Shown piece by piece: positions 1 to 11,384 of a stretch of 64,000 nucleotides of DNA (its first letter is position 1; each line of letters opens with the position of its first letter). Source of the DNA: Colocasia esculenta (taxonomy: Eukaryota > Streptophyta > Magnoliopsida > Alismatales > Araceae); contig CM024756.1 of the NCBI GenBank assembly GCA_014218235.1, forward strand, positions 71,422,152 to 71,486,151. Direction: 5' to 3'. Position numbers and translations under genes: made by a program. A model generated the notes under the pieces. That model was not told the origin of the DNA, ran no database searches, and saw nothing but the letters and a program-made list of their open reading frames with translations.

Positions 1-16
1 AGGTGTTGTAAAATAA

Positions 17-643
17 TTAAAGAATCTGAAAAATAACCTTACTTGCTTAGAAAATACTAATTCTGATCTTAAATCCGAAATGAAACAATTGGAAACACAG
101 TTAAAGGAAAGTAAAAATAATAATTGTCTTTTGTGTGAAGATTTAAAGAGCAAGAACAATGAAAAATTAGAGTTAGAAGAAAAATTGAAAACTCTAACTG
201 AAGAAAATCTTTATTTAAAAAAATCAGTTAGAAAATTAACAAAAGGTAAAACATCTCTAACTCTATGCTTAAAAGGCTCAAAATTTGGCAACAATAAAAA
301 GATCTTGGATACGAACCTCCTGAAAAAGGAAAACAAATTAAGTATCCTTAAAAATATCCATTGCCCAAATTTGTGAAAGAAACCAAGATGCCTCAGAAAA
401 AGGCCCCTGTAATGAACAAATGCTCTCAAAAGAAAAATATTTCTAAAAATCATGTTCTAAACAAACATCACAAAGACAATAAGGCCTATAAAACAAATTA
501 TATTCATTACTGTTCACATTGCAACAAACTAGGCCATACAGTAAACACTTGCACTACTAATCACTAATGTGGATTCTGAAAGGATATTTTTATAGATCTA
601 ACCATCAAGGACACAAAAAGATTTGGGTACCTACTTCTCAATA
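17..643 (+). pseudogene. Copia gag fragment: coiled coil and CCHC zinc knuckle
   Basis: The frame is open from about 17 to 376 and is rich in Lys, Glu, Leu and Asn in heptad-like spacing, typical of the long coiled coil in SIRE-lineage gag. After one frame change, 361-567 carries a canonical CX2CX4HX4C knuckle (CSHCNKLGHTVNTC), which in this family binds genomic RNA in the virus-like particle. A further shift gives KKIWVPTSQ followed by a stop at about 641-643; WVP is the usual marker at the gag-pol boundary of Copia elements. Two frameshifts and the absence of downstream pol make it a pseudogene. The N-terminal gag domain lies outside the window. Confidence 0.75.
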
Positions 644-1278
644 AGTTGTTTACAGGATAGCCTTGGAGCATCAGGAACAAAGGATGCTCAAGGCATTGGT
701 GACTGTCAGCTCTTCATCCAACTCAAATTTAAAGAAGGAGTAGTCACTGATTTGTATTTAATTTACAGTACTACTAATAAGGTTTTGCAAGTTTCTCTTT
801 ATCAATGAAGATAAAACTCTTGAAGAATCGACAAACAACAAGTATATATGTCAAGAAACAACAAGATCAAACACCAATAAGCAAAAATACAACAAGAGAT
901 GTCAAAAGATGAAGAATGTGTCGACACACATAAGGAACAGGTCGACACACCATGAAACAACTGTCAACAGACAAGTGAAGACTCATCAAGCCTCATATAG
1001 AGGAAGAGTCTCATATTAAGGGGGAGCCTCACATCAAGGGGGAGAAAGTAAATAGGGGGGATGTAAATTCATGACAAACATTGTTGAACCCATCTCCTTC
1101 AAACTCACAGCTTATTAGTAAAAAGTCATTACAAAAGAGGTGAAATGCATATGGTAAGATCCTTCCTTTTTGGTTATTGACAAAAAGGGGGAGAGTTTTA
1201 TTAAACTATGAATTTTCTGTTTATTTCATGTTTTGAGTATTTAACTTTCAAAAAACTCACATGAGTTTTGTCATCACC
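644..1278 (+). other. Noncoding 3' internal region of element A
   Basis: No credible ORF. It holds two GTCGAC palindromes at 920 and 941 (21 bp apart; the first lies in a perfect GTGTCGACAC) and a decayed third at 963 (CTGTCAACAG). Repeated GGGGGAG blocks follow at about 1019-1195, typical of the region before the polypurine tract of SIRE-like elements. Confidence 0.6.
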
Positions 1279-1291
1279 AAAAGGGGGGAGA
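1279..1291 (+). promoter_or_regulatory. Polypurine tract of element A
   Basis: AAAAGGGGGGAGA, one base before the TG of the LTR. In LTR retrotransposons this RNase H-resistant tract primes plus-strand DNA synthesis. Similar tracts precede the LTRs at 27341 and 34401. Confidence 0.8.
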
Positions 1292-1440
1292 TTGTTGAAC
1301 CACTCCTATATATTTTATCCTTTTATTTTGGTGATAACAAAACCCATGTTTAACCTAAAATATCATTAATATATTTTATATCATGTTTCTCCCATGAATA
1401 CAATATAGCATTATCAATTCAGATTTACATTAAGTTTAAA

Positions 1441-1940
1441 CTTCGTCATGCATGTTTTTATCATGATCAGTCGAAGCATACTTCGCCACATATGAAGCTA
1501 GCTTCGTCATATTCGAAGTTCACTTCGTCATATCCGAAGCTAGCACTTCATCATGCATGTTTTTGGTCGTGATCAGTCGAAATCCAAGTTCATCATATCC
1601 GAAATTAACTTTGTCATATCCGAATCTATATACAAAGTTCACTTCCACCGACTACGTGTTTTTAGCTTCGACCGACAACGTCAATTTCTGTACATCCGAA
1701 GTTGCACTTCGTCATATCCAAAGCTAACTTCATCATATCCAAAGTTCTATACGAAGTTCACTTTGACTGATAGCATTATGATATGTTTTATACAAAGTCC
1801 AACTTCATTATATACGAAGTTAACTTCGTCATATCCGAAGCTATATCTGAAATTTCACTTCGACCGACAACATTATGATCTGTTTTATAGAAAGCTTCAC
1901 TTCGTCATATCCGAAGTTACACTTCGTCATATCTAAAGCT
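1441..1940 (+). repeat. CTTCG/CGAAG hairpin array with 21-bp period
   Basis: Diverged tandem units, each ACTTCG, seven bases (mostly TCATATC), CGAAGT. Left arms start at 1481, 1502 and 1523, again at 1707 and 1728, 1803 and 1824, 1900 and 1922, so neighbouring units are 21 bp apart (one 22). The right arms keep the same step (1493, 1514, 1535; 1815, 1836). The array lies in U3, upstream of the TATA box. Confidence 0.75.
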
Positions 1941-2806
1941 TCATTTCGACCGACTACGTTATTATGATTAATACAATTGCTTAATTAATGAGTGCATATA
2001 CATCTGCATTAATAATCTTTAAATGCACTATAATCATATCACAGAAGAATATACTTTATAAACACTATGTTTGGATGGCGCATATGTTCTTCTGCTTGCT
2101 CCAAATTTCCTAAGTCCACAAGTAGTATATATATCATACTGACTCCGACTCCTAGAAAGTCGAAGTATGCTATCGACTATTGAACAAACGAAGTCCTACT
2201 CAGACTCCAGGAAAGTCGAAGTGTGATTACTCTCACTGCGACTTCTCTACAGTCGAAGTCTCACTGTGACTTCTCTACAATCAAAGTCTCTATAGTCTTT
2301 CACACATCGATTACTATTATACTTAAACATCGTTTGCCTCCACATTTCAAATGTTTCAAAATGTCTGTGGCACCCAAATAAAAGTTCAAATGTACTTCAT
2401 ATATTTAACTTATTATCTCTCTGTCTGACTGAAGATCTTTATGCTATCTATCCTTCAGGGTAGGTGAGATGTTGTCAGTAGAAAATAAGGACTAAAAGGA
2501 CTCCTTCCTTCACGTCTGAAAAAAAGAGAGTAAAAGCCTTACCTAACATATCTGGATGTCAGCGGAAATCATGGACCTCTGCACATAAGAAGGTATAGGC
2601 TATCTGACACAATACTTCTGAAGTCTAACATTCTCTTCCATGCATTAAATGTTTGCAAGAGTCTACTTTTAACATGAGGAATCCGTTAAGACTCAAGCAA
2701 GCATCCGTTAGACACAAAGATAAAAGAAGAAGAAGAAGGAGAGCAGAAGAAGAAGAGAGTCAAGAACTCCAACGACCATCTGTCAACGGATCTCTTCATT
2801 GCTCCA

Positions 2807-2812
2807 TATAAA
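2807..2812 (+). promoter_or_regulatory. TATA box of LTR A
   Basis: TATAAA in the context CCATATAAAGG, with no competing TATA nearby; placed where a U3 promoter is expected. No start site can be read from sequence alone. Confidence 0.5.
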
Positions 2813-3674
2813 GGATGAAGTGTTTGAAGCAGAAGACAAGAGAGCCTTCCTGAAAATCCTTCTAAAAGAATGTACATTTAGTGAGAAGTCTCAACACCAT
2901 ACCCACTCAAAGCAAGAGAGAAGAAGCTCGAGCCCAATAAGAAGTGTGCGCGCAAGCAACCAGCTGAAGTCTTCAAGCATTCAAGCTTCTTTTCTCTCTT
3001 CACTCTCTCTGTGCATCATTGTAAATCTGGGGGAGAGTCTGTGAGCTGAGAGTTTAAGTTCCTTAGTGTTTATTTTGTATAGCTCTCAGTTTGTTATTTC
3101 TTTTCTAAGAAATATTTGTGTCCAACTGTAGGACTGTATACAATGTTCCTCTTCTTGTGTGAAGAGAAGGCCAGCAGGGTGCTGGTGGATTTTGTCCGGC
3201 TGTGGGACTGTACACAGTGTTCCCCTTAGGTTGAGGGAAGAACCTAGCTAGGGTTGGTGTCAAAAGAACCTAGCTAGGGGTTTAGGTCTAGTAGAACCAC
3301 ACTGAGGTTTGTTCCATGAGGGTGGCTTCTTGACTTGTAACAGATGTGAGTTTCCTTCCTACTCGGAAAGGAAGAGGACTAGCGGGGAGCTGGGGGTTTG
3401 TATATCTTTGGGGGGATTGTACCCTGGTTAGTGAAATCCCAAGATTTACTTGGGGACTAGACATAGGACTTCCATTTGGAAGGGCCAAACCAGGATAAAA
3501 TTTCTGTGTTCTTGTGTGATTGTTTCTTTATTATCTTCCACACTGCTACTCTCTACTGCGTACAACTACATTTACTAACCAAAGTTTTCAAGTGGTGATT
3601 TTTATCTGTGTTTTCAGATTTCCTATTCACCTCCCTAGGCTATCCTTGTTGCCAACCGTAAGTGGGCCAACAAG

Positions 3675-3687
3675 TGGTATCAGAGCC
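3675..3687 (+). promoter_or_regulatory. Primer-binding site, first copy
   Basis: TGGTATCAGAGCC, complementary to the 3' end of initiator methionyl-tRNA, two bases after the LTR end. It would prime minus-strand synthesis. Confidence 0.85.
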
Positions 3688-3717
3688 AAGCTCTTCCAAT
3701 CTTCTTATACCAACAAG

Positions 3718-3730
3718 TGGTATCAGAGCC
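3718..3730 (+). promoter_or_regulatory. Primer-binding site, duplicated copy
   Basis: A second TGGTATCAGAGCC exactly 43 bp downstream of the first, also preceded by CAACAAG, so the LTR tail and primer site were duplicated together. Confidence 0.8.
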
Positions 3731-3781
3731 ATGGTCTCTGAATATTCAAAGAAGATCTAACAATCTTAGAGCAAAGATCAA

Positions 3782-4339
3782 ATGACAGCTCAAGGTTTTG
3801 CTGAAGGTCAATCTGTCAACAAAACACCCTTGTTTGATGGAGAAGATTACAACTATTGGACGACAAGGATGGAGTTTTTCCTCCAGGGTTATGATTATCA
3901 ACTATAGACTATCATTAAAGAAGGAGATCTGATAGTTCTCAACCCAAGAGAAGAATGGACAGACAATGATAAAAAGATGCTTTCTCAGAATAGCAAAGCC
4001 AAGAACCTCATATGCTATGCCTTGACAAGGAGTGAATTCAACAGGATCTTAGCACAAATCTGTAAAAGAAATGTGGGACAAGCTGAAGCTCACATATGAG
4101 GGAACCGACAAAGTGAAGGAAACTAGGATTGACATCCTGGTCACTCAATACGAGAAGTTCCAAATGCTGACAGGTGAGACCATTACATAAATGAGTAGCA
4201 AATTTACTGATATAACTAGTGGTCTTGTAGGGCTTGGAAAAGTATACAACACTGGTGATATGATAAGAAAAATTCTCAGATATCTACCAAACCAGTGGAC
4301 TCCAAAAGTCACAGTCATAGAATAAGCTAATGACCTTAT
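3782..4339 (+). pseudogene. Copia gag N-terminal fragment (element B)
   Basis: The ATG at 3782 opens a SIRE-type gag N-terminus with the motif PLFDGEDYNYWTTRM, characteristic of the DUF4219/UBN2 capsid region of Ty1/Copia gag. In-frame stops (for example after GYDYQL near 3906) and a frameshift near 4066 interrupt it. The later part (KLTYEGTDKVKETRIDIL, then MIRKILRYLPNQW) is the usual continuation. The gene stops at 4339 where the Tat element begins, and its remainder is not in the window. Capsid formation is the family role; this copy cannot make it. Confidence 0.75.
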
Positions 4340-6890
4340 TGTAGACACCCATTTCTGACCCATAAGTCGAGCCAAATTCCTTGTCATATCATTGATGCCC
4401 CATGTTGGATCATCATCGCCTAGATGGCTTTCTCCAATCATGGTATCCTTTCATTAGTCCATCACCCTGGTGGGTTCTTCTTGGTCAAATCAATCAGTCT
4501 TCATCACCATCTCGTAGCTCTCTAGGTCAAAGAGTCCAACGCTCAAGCCGCACGCCAATCCGATACCCATGCAAGGAAATCAAACCCTTTATATGGCATA
4601 TGTTGAAAGTTCATGAAGGAGACAATGTCTTGTCGCGTTCTTCTTCAGAAGCGACACCCCGATACGTCACTTTCTCATTTGGCATTTTTTTCCCTGAAAA
4701 AATCACCAAAAATACTCAAAACCCTTCCTTGTAAGGAAGGCACGTATCGAGGCGTCGCTATCTGATAGCGACACCAAGCCCGTCGCGTTCTGGTTTCCAT
4801 GCAACCGTACCCTTCCTAACATGACTTGGACCTTGCTATTCTTGAATAATCCAACTTTTGGTCTATCTAGAAGCGTCCAAATCCCTTCCAAATTGGAGGA
4901 GACCATCTTTAATACTTCCTTTCCAAGTTCTGACCGCCCTGCATGAGCATACTTACCAGGATTTGGACTCTTGCCCATTATTCCCTCTCAGCCCGTTCAA
5001 GAATAACAGGTAATATCCCTCCATACAACACGGTTTAAGGCAAGTCCAGCGTCTACTTCTTCCTCTCCCAGAGAGCTGTGAATCCTCAGAAGAGCTCTCA
5101 GCCTCCAGACGACCAAGAAGTGCCCCAGGGCGTTTTCCCCTACTTATGCTTTCTCTCTTTCTCTTTTCCTTTGATTTTCTCTCATACATGCATCTTTAGG
5201 TCTTTTTTCTTGCAGATTAGCATTAGAACACTCCACACACACCTAATTTAATCACCCAAAGGGGTTAAAACCCACCCCATGTGAGTTCCCTCTAATTACT
5301 TCATGTTCTTTCATGTTTTTTGGGACATATTCTATACAAACGAGTTATATATGGGTTTTCTGTCATCTTAATGTTTTGCAGGTGTTTAGAAGACAGTAGC
5401 AGCACGAGACTCTTGCCCCTTGGCCGGCTGAGGAGTAGAAGAAAAGAAGAACCCACAGTCTCATCCTCTGAAGCGGAAGGCGACGACAATCTTGTCGCGA
5501 TCCAGAGGCAACGGCCACACAGCCCGTCAAGTACAAAGAAGGCGACTTACATCGTCGCGTTCTAAGATTAGGTTCTCCTTCTATCTTCTTTTCCCTTTTC
5601 CAAGGTAGTTAGACTTAAATCTTTCATCATATCCATTGCAACTACTTGGTGGCTATCACGGTCAATTCCCTTTACTTTTATCATCATTCTTGGGGAGCAA
5701 ATCCCGTGATTACACCTTTTGGCGATCACGGTGGGACCTCTAGTGCCCATCGTGCTTGTTACTTGTCTTTCCCTGCCTTCTCTAGTCGTCCATATGGTGT
5801 GGTTCTTCCATAAATTTTGCGTTTTTTCATTTACTTTTACTACTGTTTTGAGTTCTACTGCTCTGGGTGGGAAGGCGACGTTGAGAGCGTCGCGATAAAG
5901 GCGGCGACAAGGTGCACGTCGCGATCAGGTCAGTATATCAGCGTTCCTTTTTTTATGCTATTTCTGTGTTCTGCTGTACTGGTCTGGAAGGCGGCATTGA
6001 AGGCGTCGCGATAAAGAAGGCGACCGGACAAACGTCGCGATCAAGTAAGTGTTGTCTGCCTGTCCATTTTTTAATGCTATTTTGAGTCCTGTGTTCTGGG
6101 TTGGAAGGCGACGTTGCAAGCATTGCTATAAGGACGACGATAGGGAGGTTGTCGCGATCAGGTTAGTGCCTTTGATTCCATCTATTCCTGTTCTTTTGGG
6201 CTTATTTCAAGTATTCCATCCATGATTGAGTTGTTTGATGCCTTTACATGCCTGTGGAGTCTGTCAATCCTCCATGCTATAGGGTTGTTTTGGATTTTCA
6301 TGCTTAATCGGTCTCACCTGTCCTCTGTCCCCTGCGAAGAGGAATGCGGCGCACTTCCTGTCGCGATCTTGGTTGCGACAGGCTCACCATCGCCTTCTGC
6401 TTCTGAGACCAGGTCGGCCTGATTTCTGTTGTGTTAGTCTTAGGTTAGATTTTGCATGCACTCCGGTGCACATAGGCGAGCATACATCTTTCCATATTGT
6501 AGTTTAGGTTGTCCTCCTCATGACGCCTCTCGCTCGGCCACATGTTCCTTGTGTCCGACTAGAGCACTCGCTTGAGGGCCTCCGTAAGTCCCCGCTGACC
6601 GTGGATTCCCACACCGGCTTCTGGGCTGGTTGTACCTATTGCCACCTAGAGTTAGGGTTCATCCATTTGTCAGTTTGAGGAAATCCTAGTCACACCCGAA
6701 GTTGGAATCTCTCTCCCTTTAGGAAACCCTTCCTCTAAGGAACTTGCTAAAAATCACTCATTAAAAGGCAAACTTAAACCAAATAAAAGAAACCATCATC
6801 ATTGCCAACTGCTTGATTTGGGTGAGACGTTTCCTTTTCTTTGCTTGCATAGGGCTGTTTGTTTAGGAAACTTGGTGTCAATCTAGGTTA
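4340..6890 (+). repeat. Tat 5' LTR and leader with GCGAC/GTCGC hairpins
   Basis: About 2.5 kb without a credible gene. It is studded with inverted GCGAC/GTCGC pairs: a near-perfect 19-bp palindrome at 4754-4772 (arms GTCGCTATC and GATAGCGAC), pairs near 5483 and 5541, three 117-bp tandem units from 5870, and CCTGTCGC/GCGACAGG at 6357-6382. A TATA-like TTTATATG lies near 4590. The LTR end was not found; a decayed primer site starting TTGGTG near 6871 is possible but weak. Confidence 0.5.
5870..6175 (+). repeat. Three tandem units of about 117 bp
   Basis: Units start at GGAAGGCG at 5870, 5986 and 6103. Each begins with GGCGAC or GGCGGC, then GTCGCGATAAAG, a second GCGAC and a second GTCGCGATC, followed by a T-rich stretch. 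The first unit contains arms GCGACG and CGTCGC around a 7-nt loop. The third unit is the most decayed. Confidence 0.7.
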
Positions 6891-6955
6891 GGTTGTCTCT
6901 TAGGTCTGGACAGGCTTCCCTTATTTTGGTGCATCAAATATTCCCACTTTCCAAT

Positions 6956-8560
6956 ATGGAGTCCTACCTAAACCCGGTCTATGATGAGAATCAGGATGCT
7001 GCTTTCTACACCTCCCAAGACTACGAGGAATCTCTTCCTCATGATCTCTTGGGGAGTCGACCCACCCTTGGGTCGCCACGGTCCATGCCAGTGAGAGACA
7101 TTATCCCGACGATGGTGGCCCGTCACTAAATGTCCATCCTCCTCAGGCAGGCGATCAAGCTGCTCAACTCATGCACCTAATTCCTCAGCTTAATCCATCT
7201 CAAATCCAAAATCTCATGACGGCCCTCAAAGGAAAGGCCGCCTCGTCGCCCTCACCTAGAGCGGGCGCCTCACGCCCCATGGCGTCTACCTCCGGCCCCC
7301 GCATCATCACGGACTAGCCGAAAACACCCCTATCCAGCCACGGGCCATTCGATTCACTCCTTTCGAGTCTGAGCATTATCATCCACGTGAGTCGAGGCCC
7401 CGGTCTCCCTCTTACCTCCCTTGCCATCCACCACAGCTGGAGCCACACACTCGACCGGCATCTCGTGCCTCCTCCTTATATGCTCAACCATCTGCCGCTC
7501 CCGACATGATGTCCGAGTGGGCGTCCATCAAGAAGAACTCCAAGAGCTGCAAAGGTAGGTTGACCTAGGCAGCACCATGATGTCCACATGCCTAACTTCA
7601 ATGGCCTATGGGTCCCCGTCTCCATCCGAACTGCCCAAGTACCGAAGTACAATGGCTCTGGCAACCCCTATATTCACATCAAGATTTCATCTATGAGTTT
7701 TGCACCTATCAGCATGACCGCCGCTAATGGCTACCTGTTCCGCCGGTCATTAGACAGGCCTGCACTAGATTGGTTCTATTCTTTGCTACCCGAGGATGTA
7801 GAGGACTTTGCCATAGTGAAAGCAAAATTCCTTGAACAATTCCAAGACAGAGTTGGCCAGAATATTCTCTTAACGGATCTCATGGCTGAAAGGATGAAGT
7901 TAGATGAAGATTTCGCTACATATGCCAACAGGTAGAGCAGATGGCCACACGAGTCCCTGGGTATCTTTCGGAGGGAGAAAGGTCAAAATCATCATTGCCA
8001 ATGCAACCCCTGCCTATAAAACCATCCTAGCAATGAATGATATCACCACCATGCCCAACTCTACAGTCAGGCCCGGTTCATCCAAACCCAACTCAAGGAC
8101 TTCCCCATACACTCCATGTTCGAAACCCCAGAAGTCCCGCTTCCAAGAAAACCTCAGAGGCCAGACACCGAGGGTGTCCAAGTAAATGAGCAAGTGAGTG
8201 CATTCAACCCTGCCGGTCAAAACAACAACCGTCAACCTTACACTACCCAGTCAAAACCATACCATCCTCCCAAGGCCAGCAGCCCCAATACAACCAAGTA
8301 CCACCTCCTGATGGCACCCAACAAAGGCGTCCCCTAGGTCCAAGGGGAACTCAGTACCCACCACTCCCTGAGACACTCTCCGACATCTTCTTGGCCTTGG
8401 TCTCCACAGATGCCATCAAGCTCCCTCCGAAAGGCCATTGAATCCAAGTGTGGACCAGAAAAGATACTGTATGTTCCATCGGCAGCCAGGTCATACTATT
8501 GAGCAGTGCTTCACATTCAAAGACCTGGTATATCTGATCTGCATGAACAGAACAGACTGA
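6956..8560 (+). pseudogene. Tat gag, degraded
   Basis: An ATG at 6956 (MESYLNPVYDEN) is a plausible start. Around 7640-7930 the retrotransposon gag domain is recognisable (ALDWFYSLLPEDV, KFLEQFQDRVG), close to the WFYSL...KFLEQF signature of Ty3/Gypsy capsid. At 8462-8550 a Tat-type knuckle reads CMFHRQPGHTIEQC followed by FTFKDLVYLI, with His in place of the second Cys as is usual in this clade. Stops and frame changes occur throughout (for example after 7127 and 7935), so no capsid protein could be made. Confidence 0.65.
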
Positions 8561-10625
8561 ACTAGACAGCTCTCCGACAAGTGATCGGAGACATCAAAGA
8601 AAGACCGAGGCCGCAGCAACTCAGAGGTAGTAGCGCAACCACTCCTCAACAACGCAGCCACACAGCCGTTTGCAGGATCTGGGGATTGTCCATAACCCCT
8701 TGCCGAACCACCCTCCAGCTCCCAATCTACCATAGCACCCAGCCCAAGTGAATCCTGTCGTCCACCCCCCCTCCTCAAGCGACTGGACGTATGATGATGA
8801 ACCCGATGTTCAGAAGATGATGGCCATTAACCACCAGTATCCTCAGCAATCCTAACATACATCAGCCAACGTGGCTCCCCGATCAATCCCTTCTTTAGTT
8901 TCCCAGCCAACGCCATCATACTGCCCATGGGCTCAACACCCGCGCCAGTCGCTATGCCCTCCATTATCCTTACCACCTACCACATCTCTTGCTCCACCCA
9001 TCTCCACGCTACCACCAACCCGTCATACCCACTCCCACACCCGTCATCTTGCACCACCTGGGTTGAATCAACCTCCACCGCCACGTTATCCTCCACCAGA
9101 CACCACCACCCAACCAACTACCCTACGGAGCGGACGAGTCTCCGTCGCCCATATCCACCCATCTCCACTACCTCCACCAGCCAAGGCATTCCCCAACAGG
9201 TCCTGCAACCACCTCAGCAACCAACCTCAGCAGCAACCACAAGATGAGGGGGTGATTGAGCCATTACCTGGGACACACTATGATATCCTCAAGCATCTCG
9301 ATCATGTGCCAGCCAAAATCTCCATACTGGAGTTGATAAAGAGATCCAGGAGCATCAAGAGGCATTGAGGAACTTTCTGCAAAGGGTAGTGTGAATGAGG
9401 ACATGCTTGCCGACAAACTGCCGAGTGCACTGGCCATGGTGACTCGTGGGCTGGCAATTACATTTGCTGAAAATGAATTAGCACCCCAGAGCCAGGAGGC
9501 TCCCGCTCTGTGACACTCTGGTGATCAACCTGTAGCAGTAGGGGCAGCACTAGTCGGCACGGGGGCATCCATAAATGTCTGCCCACTAAGCACTCTAGAG
9601 CGTGCTGTGTCGGAGAGCCTGCTAAAACCGACCCCCACCTCCATAGCCTGTATGACAACTCTAGAAGATCTTGCCACGGCATGGTGACTATACAAGCCGA
9701 ACGGGGCCGCTCGCTGTCACCGTGGACTTCTATGTTTGACATTGACCCCATGTTCAGGCCATCCTGGGGCGCCCATGGTTAGAAGCGCTGGGAGGTGTTC
9801 CGTCCACTGCACACCATGCCTAAAGTTTCCCTTCAAGGACGAGTGATCAAAGTCAAAAGCATAGCCACTGCCACCCATGGTTGATGCCATCCATGACACT
9901 CTACTCCCAGCCGTGTGGCCCGCCAACAGCCCATTGTCTCAGTGTTGGACGTCAACTATCCTTGGGCCTACTCATTCCATTCCAAGCAAGAGGCCTGTTC
10001 CGCACAGGTCAATGCAGTCAAGAGGAAGGAGCCACTAAACACTAAGGGTGGCAGATCATGATGAAGCTGGGATATGAAGAAGGCAAGGCCTAGGGCAGAA
10101 CTGCAGGGCCACCAAGCCCTTCCAGACATTGTGATGAAAGCCGATGGGGTCTAGGCTACAGGGAGAAGTCCAAGCCATGGTCAACTAGCACATCCACCCT
10201 CAAAGCCGACCGCCAACCGCTCACATGGACACTCTGGTGTCACTTTGTCAGAGGCCCTGCCCAACTTGGGTATAACACTGTGGTGGTCGAGGTAGAACTA
10301 TCATAACACGATGTTCAAGGCAGGAATTTTTCTCAGCACATGGTCCCCATGCTCACATACAGGGTGCTGGAAGCACTCCGCCTGGGAAAGAGGAGGAAGA
10401 CAGGAGACCTAAAGCTGAATGGTACCGTTGGTTTGATATAGAAGACATCACTATAGCCTTCAGTCGTCTGTTCTGGGAAGAAGAAAGAACATGGCCGCCA
10501 GCTGCAGCCAAATTGCTAGATCCTCCCACGTCCATCACATCCAAGAGGCAGTTGATGAGCGACGCCACTAACATGGGAGAGCCAGACATCCCCTACGAAG
10601 AAGGGAAGACTGTAGACGAGCTCTA
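8561..10625 (+). pseudogene. Tat linker, aspartic protease remnant and G-patch-like stretch
   Basis: 8871-9368 is a Pro/Thr/His-rich linker. At about 9525-9625 the frame reads VGTGASINVCPLSTLERA, matching the Tat protease core, but the catalytic Asp of D-S/T-G is Gly, so this copy is inactive at that position. Near 10055 the frame reads MMKLGYEEGKA, resembling the G-patch-like stretch seen after protease in Tat elements. 10400-10625 encodes AEWYRWFDIEDITIAFSRLF, a Trp/Phe-rich segment of the pol linker. Repeated frameshifts separate these parts. Confidence 0.55.
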
Positions 10626-11384
10626 GAGGGTACGTGCTTAGCCATTCATCCATCACTCCTCTGCGTTCTCTCCTCCCCACCTCGTTCCTTCATCCCTCCT
10701 TTACTCATTCGACTGTCTCCCCAACTCGTGATAGTTGCGCGCAGCATCCTCACTCCTGATCTCCCACCTGCAGTCCTCTCTACTTTGCAATCTGATCCGA
10801 GCAACCACGAGATCACTCTCTCGTGCTGCATGCTCTCCATTGATCCCAATCTCCAAAAAAAATGCCAATCTTCAAATGCACATTGAGGTCGAGGAGCTGA
10901 CATACCTCCTTCACCCTCCTGATCAGGGGCACCCCTCAGCTGGGGCTTCCCCTCTCGCTCCTTCATTAGGACCATCCTCTTCGAGGACACCATGTCCTCC
11001 CCTAGTCCTGTAGAGTCGTCTAGCCAGTTAGGATCGTCTAGGTTAAAAGAGTCTAGTCTTAGTCTAGATTCTAGGTAGAGAGTCAGGTCAACCCAGCCCC
11101 GCCAAGTCTAAAAGTCACCCTAGTAGCAACGGGGCAAGGCTATTCCCCGAAGATACCTTCAAGAGTTAGCTCAGCGATTGTCAAGAATTGTTGCTAATAG
11201 AGGAGTTCACAAAGGACGCGTTGGTGTTAGAAGAAGAAATTGAGCAGGATGGGGTGTTCGTAGATGATGGTTTGGCGTCTATGAGATCATGAATGATGAG
11301 GACCCAATCGACGAAGAGGATAGCGAAGTAGATGACACTGCCGAGATGTACGCGAGTGGCGTAAGAAGATTCGATTAACCTACA
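10626..11384 (+). other. Decayed pol linker of the Tat element
   Basis: No open gene. Short frames (for example 10735-11013) run through Ser/Pro-rich sequence that I do not recognise. By position it is the spacer between protease and reverse transcriptase. Confidence 0.4.

Larger units (their letters stand above)
1..1292 (+). mobile_element. SIRE-like Copia element A, 3' part of internal region
   Basis: This is the downstream part of a Ty1/Copia internal region, entering from the left edge. It contains the C-terminal half of gag, a noncoding 3' region rich in GGGGGAG blocks, and a polypurine tract directly before an LTR. No protease, integrase or reverse transcriptase lies between the end of gag and the polypurine tract, so this copy has lost pol or belongs to a gag-only non-autonomous group. 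The left end lies outside the window. Confidence 0.75.
1293..3672 (+). repeat. LTR of element A (2380 bp)
   Basis: It begins TGTTG directly after a polypurine tract and ends CAACA directly before a primer-binding site, so both termini and the short inverted ends are visible. Its left side looks like a 3' LTR and its right side like a 5' LTR: one LTR is shared by two internal regions. It contains a CTTCG/CGAAG hairpin array (1441-1940), more GACTTC/GAAGTC inverted motifs (2160-2290), a TATA box at 2807 and a transcribed leader with short hairpins, for example CTCTTC/GAAGAG with loop TTGTGT near 3152. Confidence 0.8.

Noticed and set aside
3675..3730. tRNA gene suggested by TGGTATCAGAGCC
   Set aside because: Only the tRNA 3'-end complement is present, at an LTR boundary; no tRNA body follows. 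The same applies to the other primer sites.
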